From the NCBI RefSeq assembly GCF_004298475.1, contig NZ_SCRP01000031.1, positions 1-64,000 on the forward strand: 64,000 bases of DNA, written 5' to 3'. Every line of letters begins with the position of its first letter. Within the stretch, counting starts at the first letter, position 1. Below are positions 8,549 to 17,497 of the stretch, one piece after another. A program made the translations under genes and the position numbers. The notes below the pieces were generated by a model. The model saw only the letters and a list, made by a program, of their open reading frames with translations. It did not search any database and had not been told where the DNA came from. This stretch comes from Paraburkholderia sp. Lineage in GTDB: Bacteria > Pseudomonadota > Gammaproteobacteria > Burkholderiales > Burkholderiaceae.

Positions 8549-11500
8549 ATGCCTTTCACGCCTTTAGGACGTCTGCGGCGCTACCAGGACTTGCTGCTTC
8601 TGGGCGGCGGTGTCGTGATTACCTTGGTGGCGTTCCTGATGTTCGCAGTCACATGCGTTTACGCGATACGTCAGTTCGTGGCGGTCGAGCGCCAAAATCT
8701 TGCGGAGGACAGAGGCCAGGTCGTGACGCTGGTGCAGGCAGTGGAAACGTCGCTGCGCCGCACGGTTAGCCTTTTCGAACTGTCATGGCCGACGTTGCCG
8801 CAAAACGACGGATCGGCCTATGAGGCATTCCTGCGCAACGGCAACCAGCTTTTCATCAAGAGTCCCTCGACATCGAGCGACGTCTATTTCGCCGCCTCCA
8901 TTAAAGCCCTCGACGACCCATCCCTCGTGCGCCGCTATCTCGCGCTCGCACAGTTGTTCGCGCTGAGCAACGCGTCGGCGTCGGTCGCCAACAACCTGGA
9001 CATCTCCGGGTATATCTACAGCCCGCATGACGAGCTGATCGTCATGCCGGCGTCCGTCGTGCCGCTTGCGACACGTCCTCAAGTGGCCGAACTCATCAAG
9101 ACGCTCAAGGTCGACCTCTCAAGGCTCACGCCGTCCGCCGAACAGCGCCCGGGCGGCTTCCGGCGCGCTGTGTACTGGCTGCCGCCATTCACCGATCCGC
9201 TTACCGGCAGCACGCGCGTACGGCTCGTTTCGCAGGCGAGCAGCCAGGGCGAGCCTTTCGCGGTAATCGCCATCGAATATGATCTGCAAACCTTTCTGCG
9301 TGCGGTGTCCACGCGTGGGGAGGGCACCTACCTGATCGCCGGACCCGCCGGGCGTATTATTGCGAGCCGCGATAACCAGAACGCCGCCGAGGCGCAGGAG
9401 CAAGGGTGGCGGCAACTGCGGCATCCGGCGTTTCTTGGCGGCGATGTGGGTTACGGCGGCGGGAAATTCGTGATCGAGGAGCCGATCGGAGGCACGGACT
9501 GGACACTGCTTCATGTCTTTTCATGGGACGACGTCGCAGCCGGCATCGCGCCGCAGGCGCGCACGGCGGCAGTGGCGATGGCCGTGATTCTCGGCGTCGT
9601 GTGGGCGCTGCTGCTGAGTTTTCGCAGCCGCGTCTTCGCCCCCTTGCTGCGCCGCTCAGAGCGCGTATTCGAAAGCGAGAACCTGAGCCGCACGGTGGTC
9701 CAGACCGTTCCAGTCGGTCTCGCACTCATCTCGCTCAAGTCCCGCGAGTGGCTGCTGGATAGCCCGGTCGTTCAGGAACTCGGGTCGCGGATCGAGCGCG
9801 GAGCGGCGGCTCTCGCGGATGCGCTGGTCGCGTGCTACGACGCGTTCGAGCGCGATCATCCACCGGGCGAGCCGGTTGCCGTGCTGCGCCAGGACGTCGT
9901 TCTTCCCACGAAAGGCGGCGGCCACGTCGAGCTGGCTTGCAGCGCCTCGCAAGCGCGATATAACGGCATTGACGTGCTGGTTGCGGTCTTCATCGACGTG
10001 ACGGAGCGGCGGCGTCTGCAGCGTGAACTCAATGCGGCGCTGGAGGCTGCGGATTCGGCGAATCAGGCCAAGTCGGCCTTTCTCGCCGCGATGAGTCACG
10101 AAATCCGCACGCCGCTCAATGCGATCCTCGGCAACCTCGAACTGCTTGCGCACTCGCCCTTGACGAGCGTGCAGCACGACCGGCTTGCCACCGTGCGCGG
10201 CGCTTCCGCCGGCTTGCTCGCGGTAATCAGCGATGTTCTGGATTTTTCGAAGATCGAAGCCGGTGAAATGACGCTCGAGCAAATCGAGTTCAACGTGCTG
10301 GAGCAGATCGAATGCGTGCTGGGGATTTTCGAGCCGCTCGCGCGGGCGCGTGGACTCGGCCTCTATGCACGCATCGACATCGCCGCCGGGCAGACCATGT
10401 GGGGCGATCCGACGCGCGTCGGGCAGGTGCTCAATAATTTGCTGAGCAACGCAATCAAATTCACCGAATACGGCTCCGTTACGGTGGTCGTGAGCCTCGA
10501 GACGGCCCGCGACGGCAAGCAGCAACTGGTTCTGGCGATTGTCGATACCGGCATCGGCATTTCACAGCAGCATCAGGAACAGCTCTTTACGGCGTTTTCG
10601 CAGCTTGACGCTTCGATTAACCGGCGCTTCGGCGGCACAGGGCTTGGGCTCGCGTTATGCCAGCGGCTCGTTCAAGCCATGCACGGGCGCATCGATGTGT
10701 CGAGCACGCCTGCCGTCGGCAGTCGCTTTACGGTGTATCTGCCGCTCGGCGACGCAATCGCGGTGCGCAGCGACCCGCGTATCGTCGACGGGGCACGTGT
10801 GCTGTTCCTGAGTTCGGCACGGGAATGGTGCGAGTTTGCGGTTCCCCATCTCGAACACTGGGGTGCGCAGGTGAATGTGCACCGGCATCCGGCAACCATC
10901 AAGGAGTCGGATCTCGAAGCCGCCGCCGTGCTGGTGATCTGGGGCGCTCGCGAGCAATGGCGAGCCGATGACGAGAACCGCCTCGTCGAAGACGCGGCAT
11001 GGGTCGTCGACGGCTATCCGGGCGGCCCGGCGAACGCCATTTGTACGGGCAAGATCGTGAGCGTGTCGTGCCTGAGTCTGAGCGGACTCGCGGCGAGCAT
11101 GCGTGCGACTTTGCTGGGTGAGCCGTTGCCGGGCCCATCGGCTGCGACGGCCGGCGTGATTCGCGCGGATACGGTAGCGTCCTCGCGCGGTTTGAACGTG
11201 CTGGTGGCCGAGGACAACGAAGCGAACCGTATGCTGCTGGCAGAGCAGCTCACGTCGCTCGGCTGCCGCGTCACGACCGCAGCGAACGGCCGGCAGGCGC
11301 TCGAACGGCTCGACGACGACGACTGGGACGTTCTGCTGACCGACTTGAACATGCCGGGCATGAGCGGCTACCAGTTGGCTGAGACTGTGCGCGCACGCAA
11401 GCCTGCTTTACCGATTGTGGCGATCACGGCGCACGCCACGAAGGAAGAGCGGCAGCGCTGCGAGGCGGCCGGCATGACCCAGGTGATGACCAAGCCGATT

Positions 11501-11875
11501 TCGCGGCAGCAACTCAACGACGTGATGGGAGCGATTGCCGCGGAGCGGGGCGTGAAGCTGATCAGCGTGTCCAACTCGGACGAAGCGAAGTTTCGTGGCC
11601 GCACCATGCCGAAACAGCTCTGGGAGACGTTCATCCGGTCGACGGCGGAAGCGGTATCGACCATGGAAGCCGCTCAGGCGGCGGGCGACGTGGACGCCGT
11701 CCTGGCGCAGCTTCACTCGATACGCGGCGCACTGGCGGTGTTCGGTCAGGCGTCGCTGGCGGCGGATTGCGCGCGGGTGGAAGCGGTAATCAATCGGGAT
11801 ACGGGCACGCCATTGCCGGACGATCTGGACGTGCTCACGCGTTCTCTGCGGGAAATGCTTGTTGCCGATGCGTAG
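8549..11875 (+). CDS. Hybrid sensor histidine kinase with REC and HPt domains (BvgS/EvgS-like)
   Basis: A 1108-residue inner-membrane phosphorelay protein. Membrane segments lie at about residues 17-40 and 338-360 and flank a periplasmic sensor of about 300 residues. A PAS-like region follows (about 375-480). The kinase core has the H-box MSHEIRTPLNAI (His517), N-box NNLLSNAIKF, DTGIGIS and GGTGLGLAL. A degenerate domain precedes the receiver (VLVAEDNEANR, phospho-acceptor Asp932 in LLTDLNMPG, Lys in TKPIS). The C-terminus is an HPt module with His1056 in LHSIRGALAVFG. The path H517-D932-H1056 would feed the NarL-type regulator upstream. No periplasmic binding-protein (SBP_bac_3) domains like those in BvgS are recognisable, so the signal is unknown. 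GAGGGAACAC precedes the ATG. Confidence 0.93.
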   Translation: MPFTPLGRLRRYQDLLLLGGGVVITLVAFLMFAVTCVYAIRQFVAVERQNLAEDRGQVVTLVQAVETSLRRTVSLFELSWPTLPQNDGSAYEAFLRNGNQLFIKSPSTSSDVYFAASIKALDDPSLVRRYLALAQLFALSNASASVANNLDISGYIYSPHDELIVMPASVVPLATRPQVAELIKTLKVDLSRLTPSAEQRPGGFRRAVYWLPPFTDPLTGSTRVRLVSQASSQGEPFAVIAIEYDLQTFLRAVSTRGEGTYLIAGPAGRIIASRDNQNAAEAQEQGWRQLRHPAFLGGDVGYGGGKFVIEEPIGGTDWTLLHVFSWDDVAAGIAPQARTAAVAMAVILGVVWALLLSFRSRVFAPLLRRSERVFESENLSRTVVQTVPVGLALISLKSREWLLDSPVVQELGSRIERGAAALADALVACYDAFERDHPPGEPVAVLRQDVVLPTKGGGHVELACSASQARYNGIDVLVAVFIDVTERRRLQRELNAALEAADSANQAKSAFLAAMSHEIRTPLNAILGNLELLAHSPLTSVQHDRLATVRGASAGLLAVISDVLDFSKIEAGEMTLEQIEFNVLEQIECVLGIFEPLARARGLGLYARIDIAAGQTMWGDPTRVGQVLNNLLSNAIKFTEYGSVTVVVSLETARDGKQQLVLAIVDTGIGISQQHQEQLFTAFSQLDASINRRFGGTGLGLALCQRLVQAMHGRIDVSSTPAVGSRFTVYLPLGDAIAVRSDPRIVDGARVLFLSSAREWCEFAVPHLEHWGAQVNVHRHPATIKESDLEAAAVLVIWGAREQWRADDENRLVEDAAWVVDGYPGGPANAICTGKIVSVSCLSLSGLAASMRATLLGEPLPGPSAATAGVIRADTVASSRGLNVLVAEDNEANRMLLAEQLTSLGCRVTTAANGRQALERLDDDDWDVLLTDLNMPGMSGYQLAETVRARKPALPIVAITAHATKEERQRCEAAGMTQVMTKPISRQQLNDVMGAIAAERGVKLISVSNSDEAKFRGRTMPKQLWETFIRSTAEAVSTMEAAQAAGDVDAVLAQLHSIRGALAVFGQASLAADCARVEAVINRDTGTPLPDDLDVLTRSLREMLVADA

Positions 11876-11891
11876 TCGTCGTTGCGCCGGC

Positions 11892-13214
11892 TTATGCGAG
11901 GAGCGCGTTGTCGTGCGCCATCATCAGCGTCCGCATGCTCTGCCACATTCCGTAATAGTGCACGATGAAGCTATCCGGGCGGCGAAATAGCCAGGGCGTG
12001 TTGAAGCAGACCATATCTGATAGCGCTTCATCCTGAAGCGCTCCGCTTTTTCTCATCGCGTTGATGAACTGAAGCTGATCGCCATCGCTGGAATAGACTC
12101 TCGATTTATCGGGCAACGCCGAAACGCTCGCCATAAGATCTTGCAACATCGCATCGTTGTGCGCCGTGCGTCGGAAACCCATCACACCGGAGTTAAAAGG
12201 CCACTGCCCGACATCGTGTGCGAGCAGGTAATCGCGTCCCTCGAGCAACGGCTCCAGTTTTTGCTGCTGATCGGCGACAAGCACGTCGGCGTCGAGCCAG
12301 ATGACCCACTCGTGATGTTGCAGGTAACCGTGCAACAACCACGGCTTGAACCAGTTGCCGGATGCGTTCAAGCCGATTTCGTGCGGAATATCGCGGTGTA
12401 CATAAAACGTATAACCCTGCATCTCGCAGTAGCGACGGAAATTGCCTTCCGCAATGCGAGCGTAGCTTTCGATGTTGGGTGTATAGAGGGTGACTACCGC
12501 AACTGCTTTGCCGAGGTTGTACGCACTACGATCCGCCGTTTCATTCGAGGAATCCGCAGCATATTGCGGAAATGAAAACATGGGCAACCCGGCTGCTCGC
12601 GTGTGGTTTATGTGCGCGATGAGTGCATCCCTGAAGCGCGGCGTAGTGCCTTTCCGTTCCGGCGATTGTGGCGCATCGTCAATGCTGATGGCGAACGTCG
12701 GCACGCGGCTCCACATGGGATCATAGTTGTATCCGGTCGGCATGACCGGGCACATTCCGTTGGACAACGTCATGTAGTGTTCAGACTCGAAACCGGCGAA
12801 TACGGCGGCCTCGGAGGGCAGCCGGTCGGTGAAGTCGATTCTGCATCGCTTCACGATCTGTAACACGGTCTCGCGTACGGCATTCGTGTTCCGCCAGATC
12901 TGGACGTCGATTTGCGGCAAGGCATGCGTGGATGCGCGTACCAGAAGCACGTCGCGATCGGCCATGAGCTGCTCCAGCGCAACCGGCTCGATGATCGCCG
13001 CATCTTCACTGAGTAAAAGGATGAGTTCGTTGTGGTCCGCGCGGCGCAGCGTATTCAGGAGCGATTCGTAACGGTAGAGTGCGCGCAACGGAAGCGCCTG
13101 AGGCATTTCCGAAGCGTCGATTATCTCGTGACGATAGCCGCGCACCCGCGCGTAGTGTCGATGATTTGCAAGACTGGGCGCGGCGCGGTGCCGAAAGTGG
13201 CTGAGCACGATCAT
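11892..13214 (-). CDS. Glycosyltransferase of the GMA12/MNN10 (GT34-like) type with a duplicated GT-A fold
   Basis: A 440-residue soluble protein. The C-terminal half (about 235-440) has the features of GT34-like galactosyl/mannosyl transferases: NFRRYCEMQGYTFYVHRD, KPWLLHGYL, the metal-binding DxD in VIWLDADVLV, NSGVMGFRR, SDGDQLQF and a late HYYG. The N-terminal half (1-215) repeats the same plan in degenerate form (NHRHYARVRGYRHEII, then LILLLSEDAAII where the DxD should be), so it is probably a non-catalytic copy. The gene is convergent with the hybrid kinase, with 16 bases between the stops. It likely belongs functionally to the DUF2827 cluster, modifying a surface glycan or glycolipid. 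Donor and acceptor are unknown. Confidence 0.8.
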   Translation of the reverse strand: MIVLSHFRHRAAPSLANHRHYARVRGYRHEIIDASEMPQALPLRALYRYESLLNTLRRADHNELILLLSEDAAIIEPVALEQLMADRDVLLVRASTHALPQIDVQIWRNTNAVRETVLQIVKRCRIDFTDRLPSEAAVFAGFESEHYMTLSNGMCPVMPTGYNYDPMWSRVPTFAISIDDAPQSPERKGTTPRFRDALIAHINHTRAAGLPMFSFPQYAADSSNETADRSAYNLGKAVAVVTLYTPNIESYARIAEGNFRRYCEMQGYTFYVHRDIPHEIGLNASGNWFKPWLLHGYLQHHEWVIWLDADVLVADQQQKLEPLLEGRDYLLAHDVGQWPFNSGVMGFRRTAHNDAMLQDLMASVSALPDKSRVYSSDGDQLQFINAMRKSGALQDEALSDMVCFNTPWLFRRPDSFIVHYYGMWQSMRTLMMAHDNALLA

Positions 13215-13452
13215 GGCAGACGGGCCGTGCGTTTATGCGGAGTCTCGGATAATGTCCAGCCCGCAGATGATTGAGACGGGATGGTTCTGTTTCGTGCTGG
13301 CGCGTAACCCATAGCGTAGACTTCTCCACCTAAAAAGATCGCGGGTGCCTGGATAGATTCGGTTAACTAAGTAATGTGGGTATTTTTCCAGCCGGATTGA
13401 TGGCGCGAGACGATGATCTTACCTCAGCGTGCGCCGATTTGATCGTCGAAAC

Positions 13453-13480
13453 GGAGCGGTGCGTGAGAAAGCACCGCTCC
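13453..13480 (-). terminator. Perfect 10-bp hairpin downstream of the NO island
   Basis: Arms 13453-13462 and 13471-13480 pair without mismatch around an eight-base loop, seven bases after the stop of the NnrS-like gene on the minus strand. The following minus-strand sequence has only GTTTC, so the T-run is short. The 273-base gap 13215-13487 shows nothing else of note. Confidence 0.55.
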
Positions 13481-13487
13481 TGTGAAA

Positions 13488-14639
13488 TCAATTGCTGCCG
13501 GCTTTTCGCCGCGCTGACAACACTGCGGTCAAAACCGTAAGCATGAACACCAGCAAGGAAACGGCAGCGGCTTCACTACCAAAACGTCTCAGGTTGAAGT
13601 CGCCCGTCAATACGCCGATTATCCGCAGCCCGACTGCTGTATGCAAAAGAACGAGCGGCAGATAAAAGAGCGGGCTGTAGCGCACACGCAAGCCGGTGAC
13701 TGCGGGCAGGATGATCGGCGCGTGGCCGAACACCATCGAGAATACGAAGCCGAGCGTCAGCGCATGCAGCGCTGCGTCGTGCCAGGGATGTCCGGCTGCG
13801 AACGCACCATCCATTCCCAGCAAGCCGCTTACGCCGAGCCAGCCGTAGCCGGATAGCAGCGCGACGGCGATGAATCGCGTCAGGCCGCGCTGGCGCACTG
13901 TGTGGCGAGCGATATCGTATCGGGCGAGCCAGAACAGCAACAGGACGAAGCTCGCGGCAAAGATGCGAATTCCGAGGTCCGGTTGCCAAAGCGCGATGAC
14001 GAGTCCCGCCAGCAACAGCGTGACGCAGCCGTAGAAAAGGTAATGCGTTGCGGGCCGCATGGGCCGCATGCGCGTCAATTCAAGTCGTTCGGCGACGATC
14101 GTCAGGACGAGAAACGCGAGCCAGTAGGGCACGGCAGCCAACGGATCGCCGAAAACGATCCAGGCGAGATTGCCCGCGCTCAAGCAGACCGTTGCAATGG
14201 CAAGGACTGCAAGGTGCAGTGCAAGCTGCTTGCGCAGCACGACAATGCTGCCCGCGAGCAGAACGGCTCCGCCGATCAGCACTGCGGCTTGTGCGAGTGG
14301 AACAGGTGCGCCGGCCAGCAAGAGTACGCCCGCAAGCGCGGCTGCGGCCGGTGCGGAAAAGCACCATGCGGAACCGATTGCGACGGCACGCTCGAGACTG
14401 ATGGCGGCGCCAAAGAATACGGGGATCATCAGGACGCCATGCCACGCTGCTCTGGAGACGGCGTGGGCTGGCAACGGTACGCCCAGTCGGGCGAGTCCGG
14501 CGGCAAGGCCGCAAAGGAGCGATGCGACGATGGCCGCACCGAGTAATGCGCGGGCTGCGAATCGCAGAGGGGAAGGGCGGGGGCGCTTCGTCTGGCTCGT
14601 CCGTTGTCCGGCGGCCGTGGAAGCGGCGGAGTGTGTCAT
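13488..14639 (-). CDS. NnrS-like multi-spanning membrane protein
   Basis: About 383 residues with roughly ten to twelve hydrophobic segments and conserved His-rich turns (HGVLMIPVFFGAA, LHALTLGFVFSMVFGHAPIILPAVTG, FYLPLVLLHTAVG). This is the pattern of NnrS and related haem-copper-like proteins encoded near nitric oxide reductases. Members are thought to protect against NO or nitrosative stress. The start is taken at 14639, where ATGA overlaps the stop of the DUF59 gene. A longer start at 14651 adds four residues. The gene ends the minus-strand run norB, DUF59, nnrS-like and is probably under the same NO control, though an internal terminator-like hairpin follows norB. Confidence 0.82.
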   Translation of the reverse strand: MTHSAASTAAGQRTSQTKRPRPSPLRFAARALLGAAIVASLLCGLAAGLARLGVPLPAHAVSRAAWHGVLMIPVFFGAAISLERAVAIGSAWCFSAPAAAALAGVLLLAGAPVPLAQAAVLIGGAVLLAGSIVVLRKQLALHLAVLAIATVCLSAGNLAWIVFGDPLAAVPYWLAFLVLTIVAERLELTRMRPMRPATHYLFYGCVTLLLAGLVIALWQPDLGIRIFAASFVLLLFWLARYDIARHTVRQRGLTRFIAVALLSGYGWLGVSGLLGMDGAFAAGHPWHDAALHALTLGFVFSMVFGHAPIILPAVTGLRVRYSPLFYLPLVLLHTAVGLRIIGVLTGDFNLRRFGSEAAAVSLLVFMLTVLTAVLSARRKAGSN

Positions 14640-14974
14640 TCGTCCGGCCATCCGAGCACCTTGCGAGCTGCGTCGTTCATCATGTCGGGGTTCCAGGGCG
14701 GTTCCCAGACCAGCTCGATATCGAGTTCCGTGCCGGGTGGTATGAGTGCATCGAGCACTTGATTGACGTCGTCCATGATGACCTGGCCCATCGGGCAGGC
14801 CGGCGAAGTCATCGTCATCTCGATACGCAGTACATCGGGGCGCACATCCACGCGATAAACAAGCCCGAGGTCAACGATGTTGACGCCAACCTCAGGATCG
14901 ATCACATACCGCAGGGCTGCAAGGACTTCATTTTCAGCTTGCGACAGCGGAGTGTTTGTAGTGTTGGTCGTCAT
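14636..14974 (-). CDS. DUF59 / MIP18-family metal-sulfur cluster protein
   Basis: A 112-residue protein that is almost entirely one DUF59 domain: NEVLAALRYVIDPEVGVNIVDLGLVY, then TMTSPACPMGQVIMDDV with the conserved Cys, and WEPPWNPDMM. Such proteins take part in Fe-S cluster assembly or repair. Beside NO reductase a role in repairing NO-damaged clusters is a reasonable inference. The start at 14974 is chosen because GGAG lies seven bases upstream; an in-frame start 18 bases earlier lacks this. It overlaps the next gene (ATGA). Confidence 0.88.
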   Translation of the reverse strand: MTTNTTNTPLSQAENEVLAALRYVIDPEVGVNIVDLGLVYRVDVRPDVLRIEMTMTSPACPMGQVIMDDVNQVLDALIPPGTELDIELVWEPPWNPDMMNDAARKVLGWPDE

Positions 14975-14995
14975 GGTTGTTTCTCCTGCCAACCG

Positions 14996-15032
14996 TTAAA
15001 AACCGCTGGTCGGCATGTGCCGGCCAGCGGTT
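14996..15032 (-). terminator. Intrinsic terminator between norB and the DUF59 gene
   Basis: AACCGCTGG (15001-15009) pairs with CCAGCGGTT (15024-15032), with an inner CGGCA/TGCCG stem. On the minus strand it is followed by GGTTTTTAACGG. It would end most norB transcripts and lower expression of the two downstream genes. Confidence 0.65.
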
Positions 15033-15047
15033 CGTTCTTGCTATTGC

Positions 15048-15071
15048 TACTGATACTGATACTGCTACTGC
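15048..15071. repeat. Four tandem 6-bp units just after norB
   Basis: TACTGA, TACTGA, TACTGC, TACTGC end three bases from the norB stop (minus strand). It is non-coding; no function evident. Confidence 0.6.
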
Positions 15072-15073
15072 GA

Positions 15074-17362
15074 TTAAACGCGGTGCTTCATCTGCTTGCT
15101 GACTGCAGCCTGCGATGAGGTCGGCTTGCCGCCGAGCAGACGCAGTGCAAACCAGCCGAGGTACAGAACGCCTGCAGCGAACACCAGGTCGCCCGGCACA
15201 CGTGCCCAAACCAGCGCAGTCATGACCGACGAGTGAATGACCTCAGCCGAACGTGCGTACCAGAGACCCGTGTGGACAGCTTCATACGCTTCGTAGATAC
15301 CCGACGGCAGGATCGAGATGAACACCATCATGGCCAGACCGATGTTCAGCAACCAGAATGCCGGCTTGATCAGCGAGTCATCCCATGCGTCACGCGAGGT
15401 CAGACCACGCAGGCAGAACAGCATCAGGCCGATACCGAGCATGCCGTACACGCCAAACAGTGCAGCATGGCCGTGCGCCGGGGTCATGTTCAGACCTTGC
15501 ACATAGTACAGCGAAATCGGCGGGTTGATCGAGAAGCCCAGCAGACCCGCGCCAATCGTGTTCCACACACCGACCGCCACGAAGCAGATGATCATCCACT
15601 TGTAGTTCTGAACCCACGGAGCAGCCTGGGTGCGACGATAGGTGTGCCAGCCTTCCAGACCGATGAGTGCGAGCGGCACGACTTCGAACGCGGAGAACGC
15701 TGCGCCGAAAGCGATGATTGCCGTCGACGTACCCGTGAAGTACAGGTGGTGCAGCGTACCGAGAATGCCGCCGAAGAGGAACACGATCGTTTCCATCACG
15801 ATTGCGCGATTTGCGCTTTCGATGCCGATCAGACCAAGGCGCGAGAAGATCAGCGCGATGACAGCCGTGGCGAACACTTCGAAGAAGCCTTCAACCCACA
15901 GGTGCACCAGCCACCATCTCCAGTACTCGATCATCGAGTAGCTGGTGTGTTGACCCCAGGCGAGCGACGATGCGTAGAACAGGCCGATACAGGTTGCCGA
16001 CAGGAACACCATGGCGATCAGGCTGCGGCCCTTCGTCTTCGGGTCCTTCAGTGCCGGCCACAGACCACGGCCAAGCAGGAACACCCAGAACAGCAGACCG
16101 ACGAACAGCAGCAACTGCCAGACCCGGCCCATGGCCGTATAGGCGAGACCCTGATTGCCGAGCCAGAAGGCGAACGACGTGCCGCGGTGCTGCATCGAGC
16201 CGAGCCAGCCGCAGGCCGTCGAGCCCACGACGATGAAGAGCAGCGCGTAGAACAGAACGTCGACGCCGAGCTTCTGCAGGACCGGTTCACGACCGCCGAG
16301 CAGCGGGGCGATGTAGAGACCCGTCGCAAGCCACGCGGTAGCGATCCAGAGAACGCCGAACTGCGTGTGGATGGTACGGCTCACAACCCACGGGAGAACA
16401 TCAGCAACCGGAACACCAAAGACGCTGTGACCTTCGACGGCGTAGTGGGCGCTCAGCGAGCCCATGGCGACCTGTGCGAGCAGGAGACCGATCATGACGA
16501 AGAAGTACTTCTTCGTGGCGCGCATCGACGGCGTCGGCTTGACGTTGAACAGCGGGTCTTCGCCCGGCGTGGCGGGTTCGTGCTCTTCGCTTTCGCCGTG
16601 CGCGGTGTGATACCAGATCATGCCGGCGATACCAGCGATCATCAGGATCACGGACGCAATCGACCACATGCCGTTGGCGACCGTCGGCGTATTGTCGACG
16701 AGCGGCTCATGCGGCCAGTTGTTCGTATACGTTTGACCCGTTTGTCCCGGACGCTCGGTCGTGGCAGCCCACGACGACCAGAAGAAGAAGGCGGAAAGTG
16801 CGGTCCGATCACTTGCATCGGGCACCGAGCCTGCGTTCATCGCATAGTCGTCGCGCAGCTTGTCGAACGAGGGATCCGTTCCGAACAGCGATTCATAATG
16901 CTTGGCGATGTCGAGGATTACGCTCGCACGCTGATCGGTCACCGTGACGTGGCCGGTTGCGGCGTCGTAGCGGTTGGCGCGCATTTCGTGCTTCAGGCGT
17001 GCGTCAAGCGCGCCTTGCTGATCCACGGTCAGTGCGTCATACGACTTGTGGAACTCCTGCTGAGCCCACGACTCGCGCAACGCAACTGCTTCGCGGTGCA
17101 GCCAGTCGGCAGACCAGTCCGGAGCAACGTAGCTGCCGTGACCCCAGACCGTGCCAACCTGCTGGCCGCCGGCTGCCAGCCAAACCTGCTGGCCGCGCTG
17201 GATTTGATCACCCGTGAACAAAACGTTGCCGTTTTCACTCACGACTTGGCTCGGGATGGGAGGTTGAGCCAGATAGATATCCCTGCCCAGCCAGAGCAGG
17301 GTGCCAAATGACAGCAGGCAGATTAGCCCGAGCCATTTCCATAAGCGACGTGTTGAGTGCAT
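15074..17362 (-). CDS. norB: Quinol-dependent nitric oxide reductase (qNOR)
   Basis: A 762-residue inner-membrane enzyme reducing two NO to N2O with electrons from quinol. The N-terminal part (about 40-220) is the fused NorC-like periplasmic extension of qNOR (GDQIQRGQQVWLAAGGQQVGTVWGHGSYVAPDWSADW split over adjacent motifs) that lacks a CxxCH haem-c site. The remainder has about 12-13 helices with the catalytic-core histidines of the haem-copper family (HTQFGVLWIATAW, HLWVEGFFEVF, LHHLYFTG, AHGHAALFGVYGMLG). Start at 17362 (MHSTRRLWKWLGL) is preferred. AGAGGA precedes it and the longer frame contains the operator. An NsrR-type palindrome overlaps the promoter, which predicts NO induction. 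Confidence 0.96.
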   Translation of the reverse strand: MHSTRRLWKWLGLICLLSFGTLLWLGRDIYLAQPPIPSQVVSENGNVLFTGDQIQRGQQVWLAAGGQQVGTVWGHGSYVAPDWSADWLHREAVALRESWAQQEFHKSYDALTVDQQGALDARLKHEMRANRYDAATGHVTVTDQRASVILDIAKHYESLFGTDPSFDKLRDDYAMNAGSVPDASDRTALSAFFFWSSWAATTERPGQTGQTYTNNWPHEPLVDNTPTVANGMWSIASVILMIAGIAGMIWYHTAHGESEEHEPATPGEDPLFNVKPTPSMRATKKYFFVMIGLLLAQVAMGSLSAHYAVEGHSVFGVPVADVLPWVVSRTIHTQFGVLWIATAWLATGLYIAPLLGGREPVLQKLGVDVLFYALLFIVVGSTACGWLGSMQHRGTSFAFWLGNQGLAYTAMGRVWQLLLFVGLLFWVFLLGRGLWPALKDPKTKGRSLIAMVFLSATCIGLFYASSLAWGQHTSYSMIEYWRWWLVHLWVEGFFEVFATAVIALIFSRLGLIGIESANRAIVMETIVFLFGGILGTLHHLYFTGTSTAIIAFGAAFSAFEVVPLALIGLEGWHTYRRTQAAPWVQNYKWMIICFVAVGVWNTIGAGLLGFSINPPISLYYVQGLNMTPAHGHAALFGVYGMLGIGLMLFCLRGLTSRDAWDDSLIKPAFWLLNIGLAMMVFISILPSGIYEAYEAVHTGLWYARSAEVIHSSVMTALVWARVPGDLVFAAGVLYLGWFALRLLGGKPTSSQAAVSKQMKHRV

Positions 17363-17429
17363 AGTCCTCTTTCCGCTGTTTGAAGGGATTGGATCGCAGG
17401 AAAGTTGTGTACGTCCGTAGCGGCCTGCG

Positions 17430-17470
17430 ATGTCGTTAAACATGTACGTCGAATGCATGTTTAACGACAT
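17430..17470. promoter_or_regulatory. NsrR operator-like palindrome at the norB promoter
   Basis: Fifteen-base perfect inverted arms (17430-17444 and 17456-17470) with an 11-base spacer. The inner 23 bases fit the known NsrR site plan (AANATG ... 11 bases ... CATNTT), reading AACATG, then a spacer ending GAATG, then CATGTT. It covers the predicted norB transcription start, as expected for a repressor site. An nsrR gene is present at 20287-20757. Confidence 0.75.
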
Positions 17471-17497
17471 GATAAGACGTAGACGCGTTATATGCAA
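17469..17497 (-). promoter_or_regulatory. norB promoter
   Basis: On the minus strand TTGCAT (plus 17492-17497), 17-base spacer, TATCAT (plus 17469-17474). The predicted start near 17462 falls inside the NsrR-like palindrome and gives a leader of about 100 bases. Confidence 0.6.

Noticed and set aside
15048..15071. Short tandem repeats as a possible CRISPR or satellite
   Set aside because: Units are only 6 bp, four copies and without spacers; the 10- and 12-bp repeats elsewhere likewise lack spacers.
15233..17311. A 692-codon plus-strand frame antisense to norB
   Set aside because: Composition is Arg/His/Gln/Asp-rich with no family similarity, while norB on the other strand is certain.
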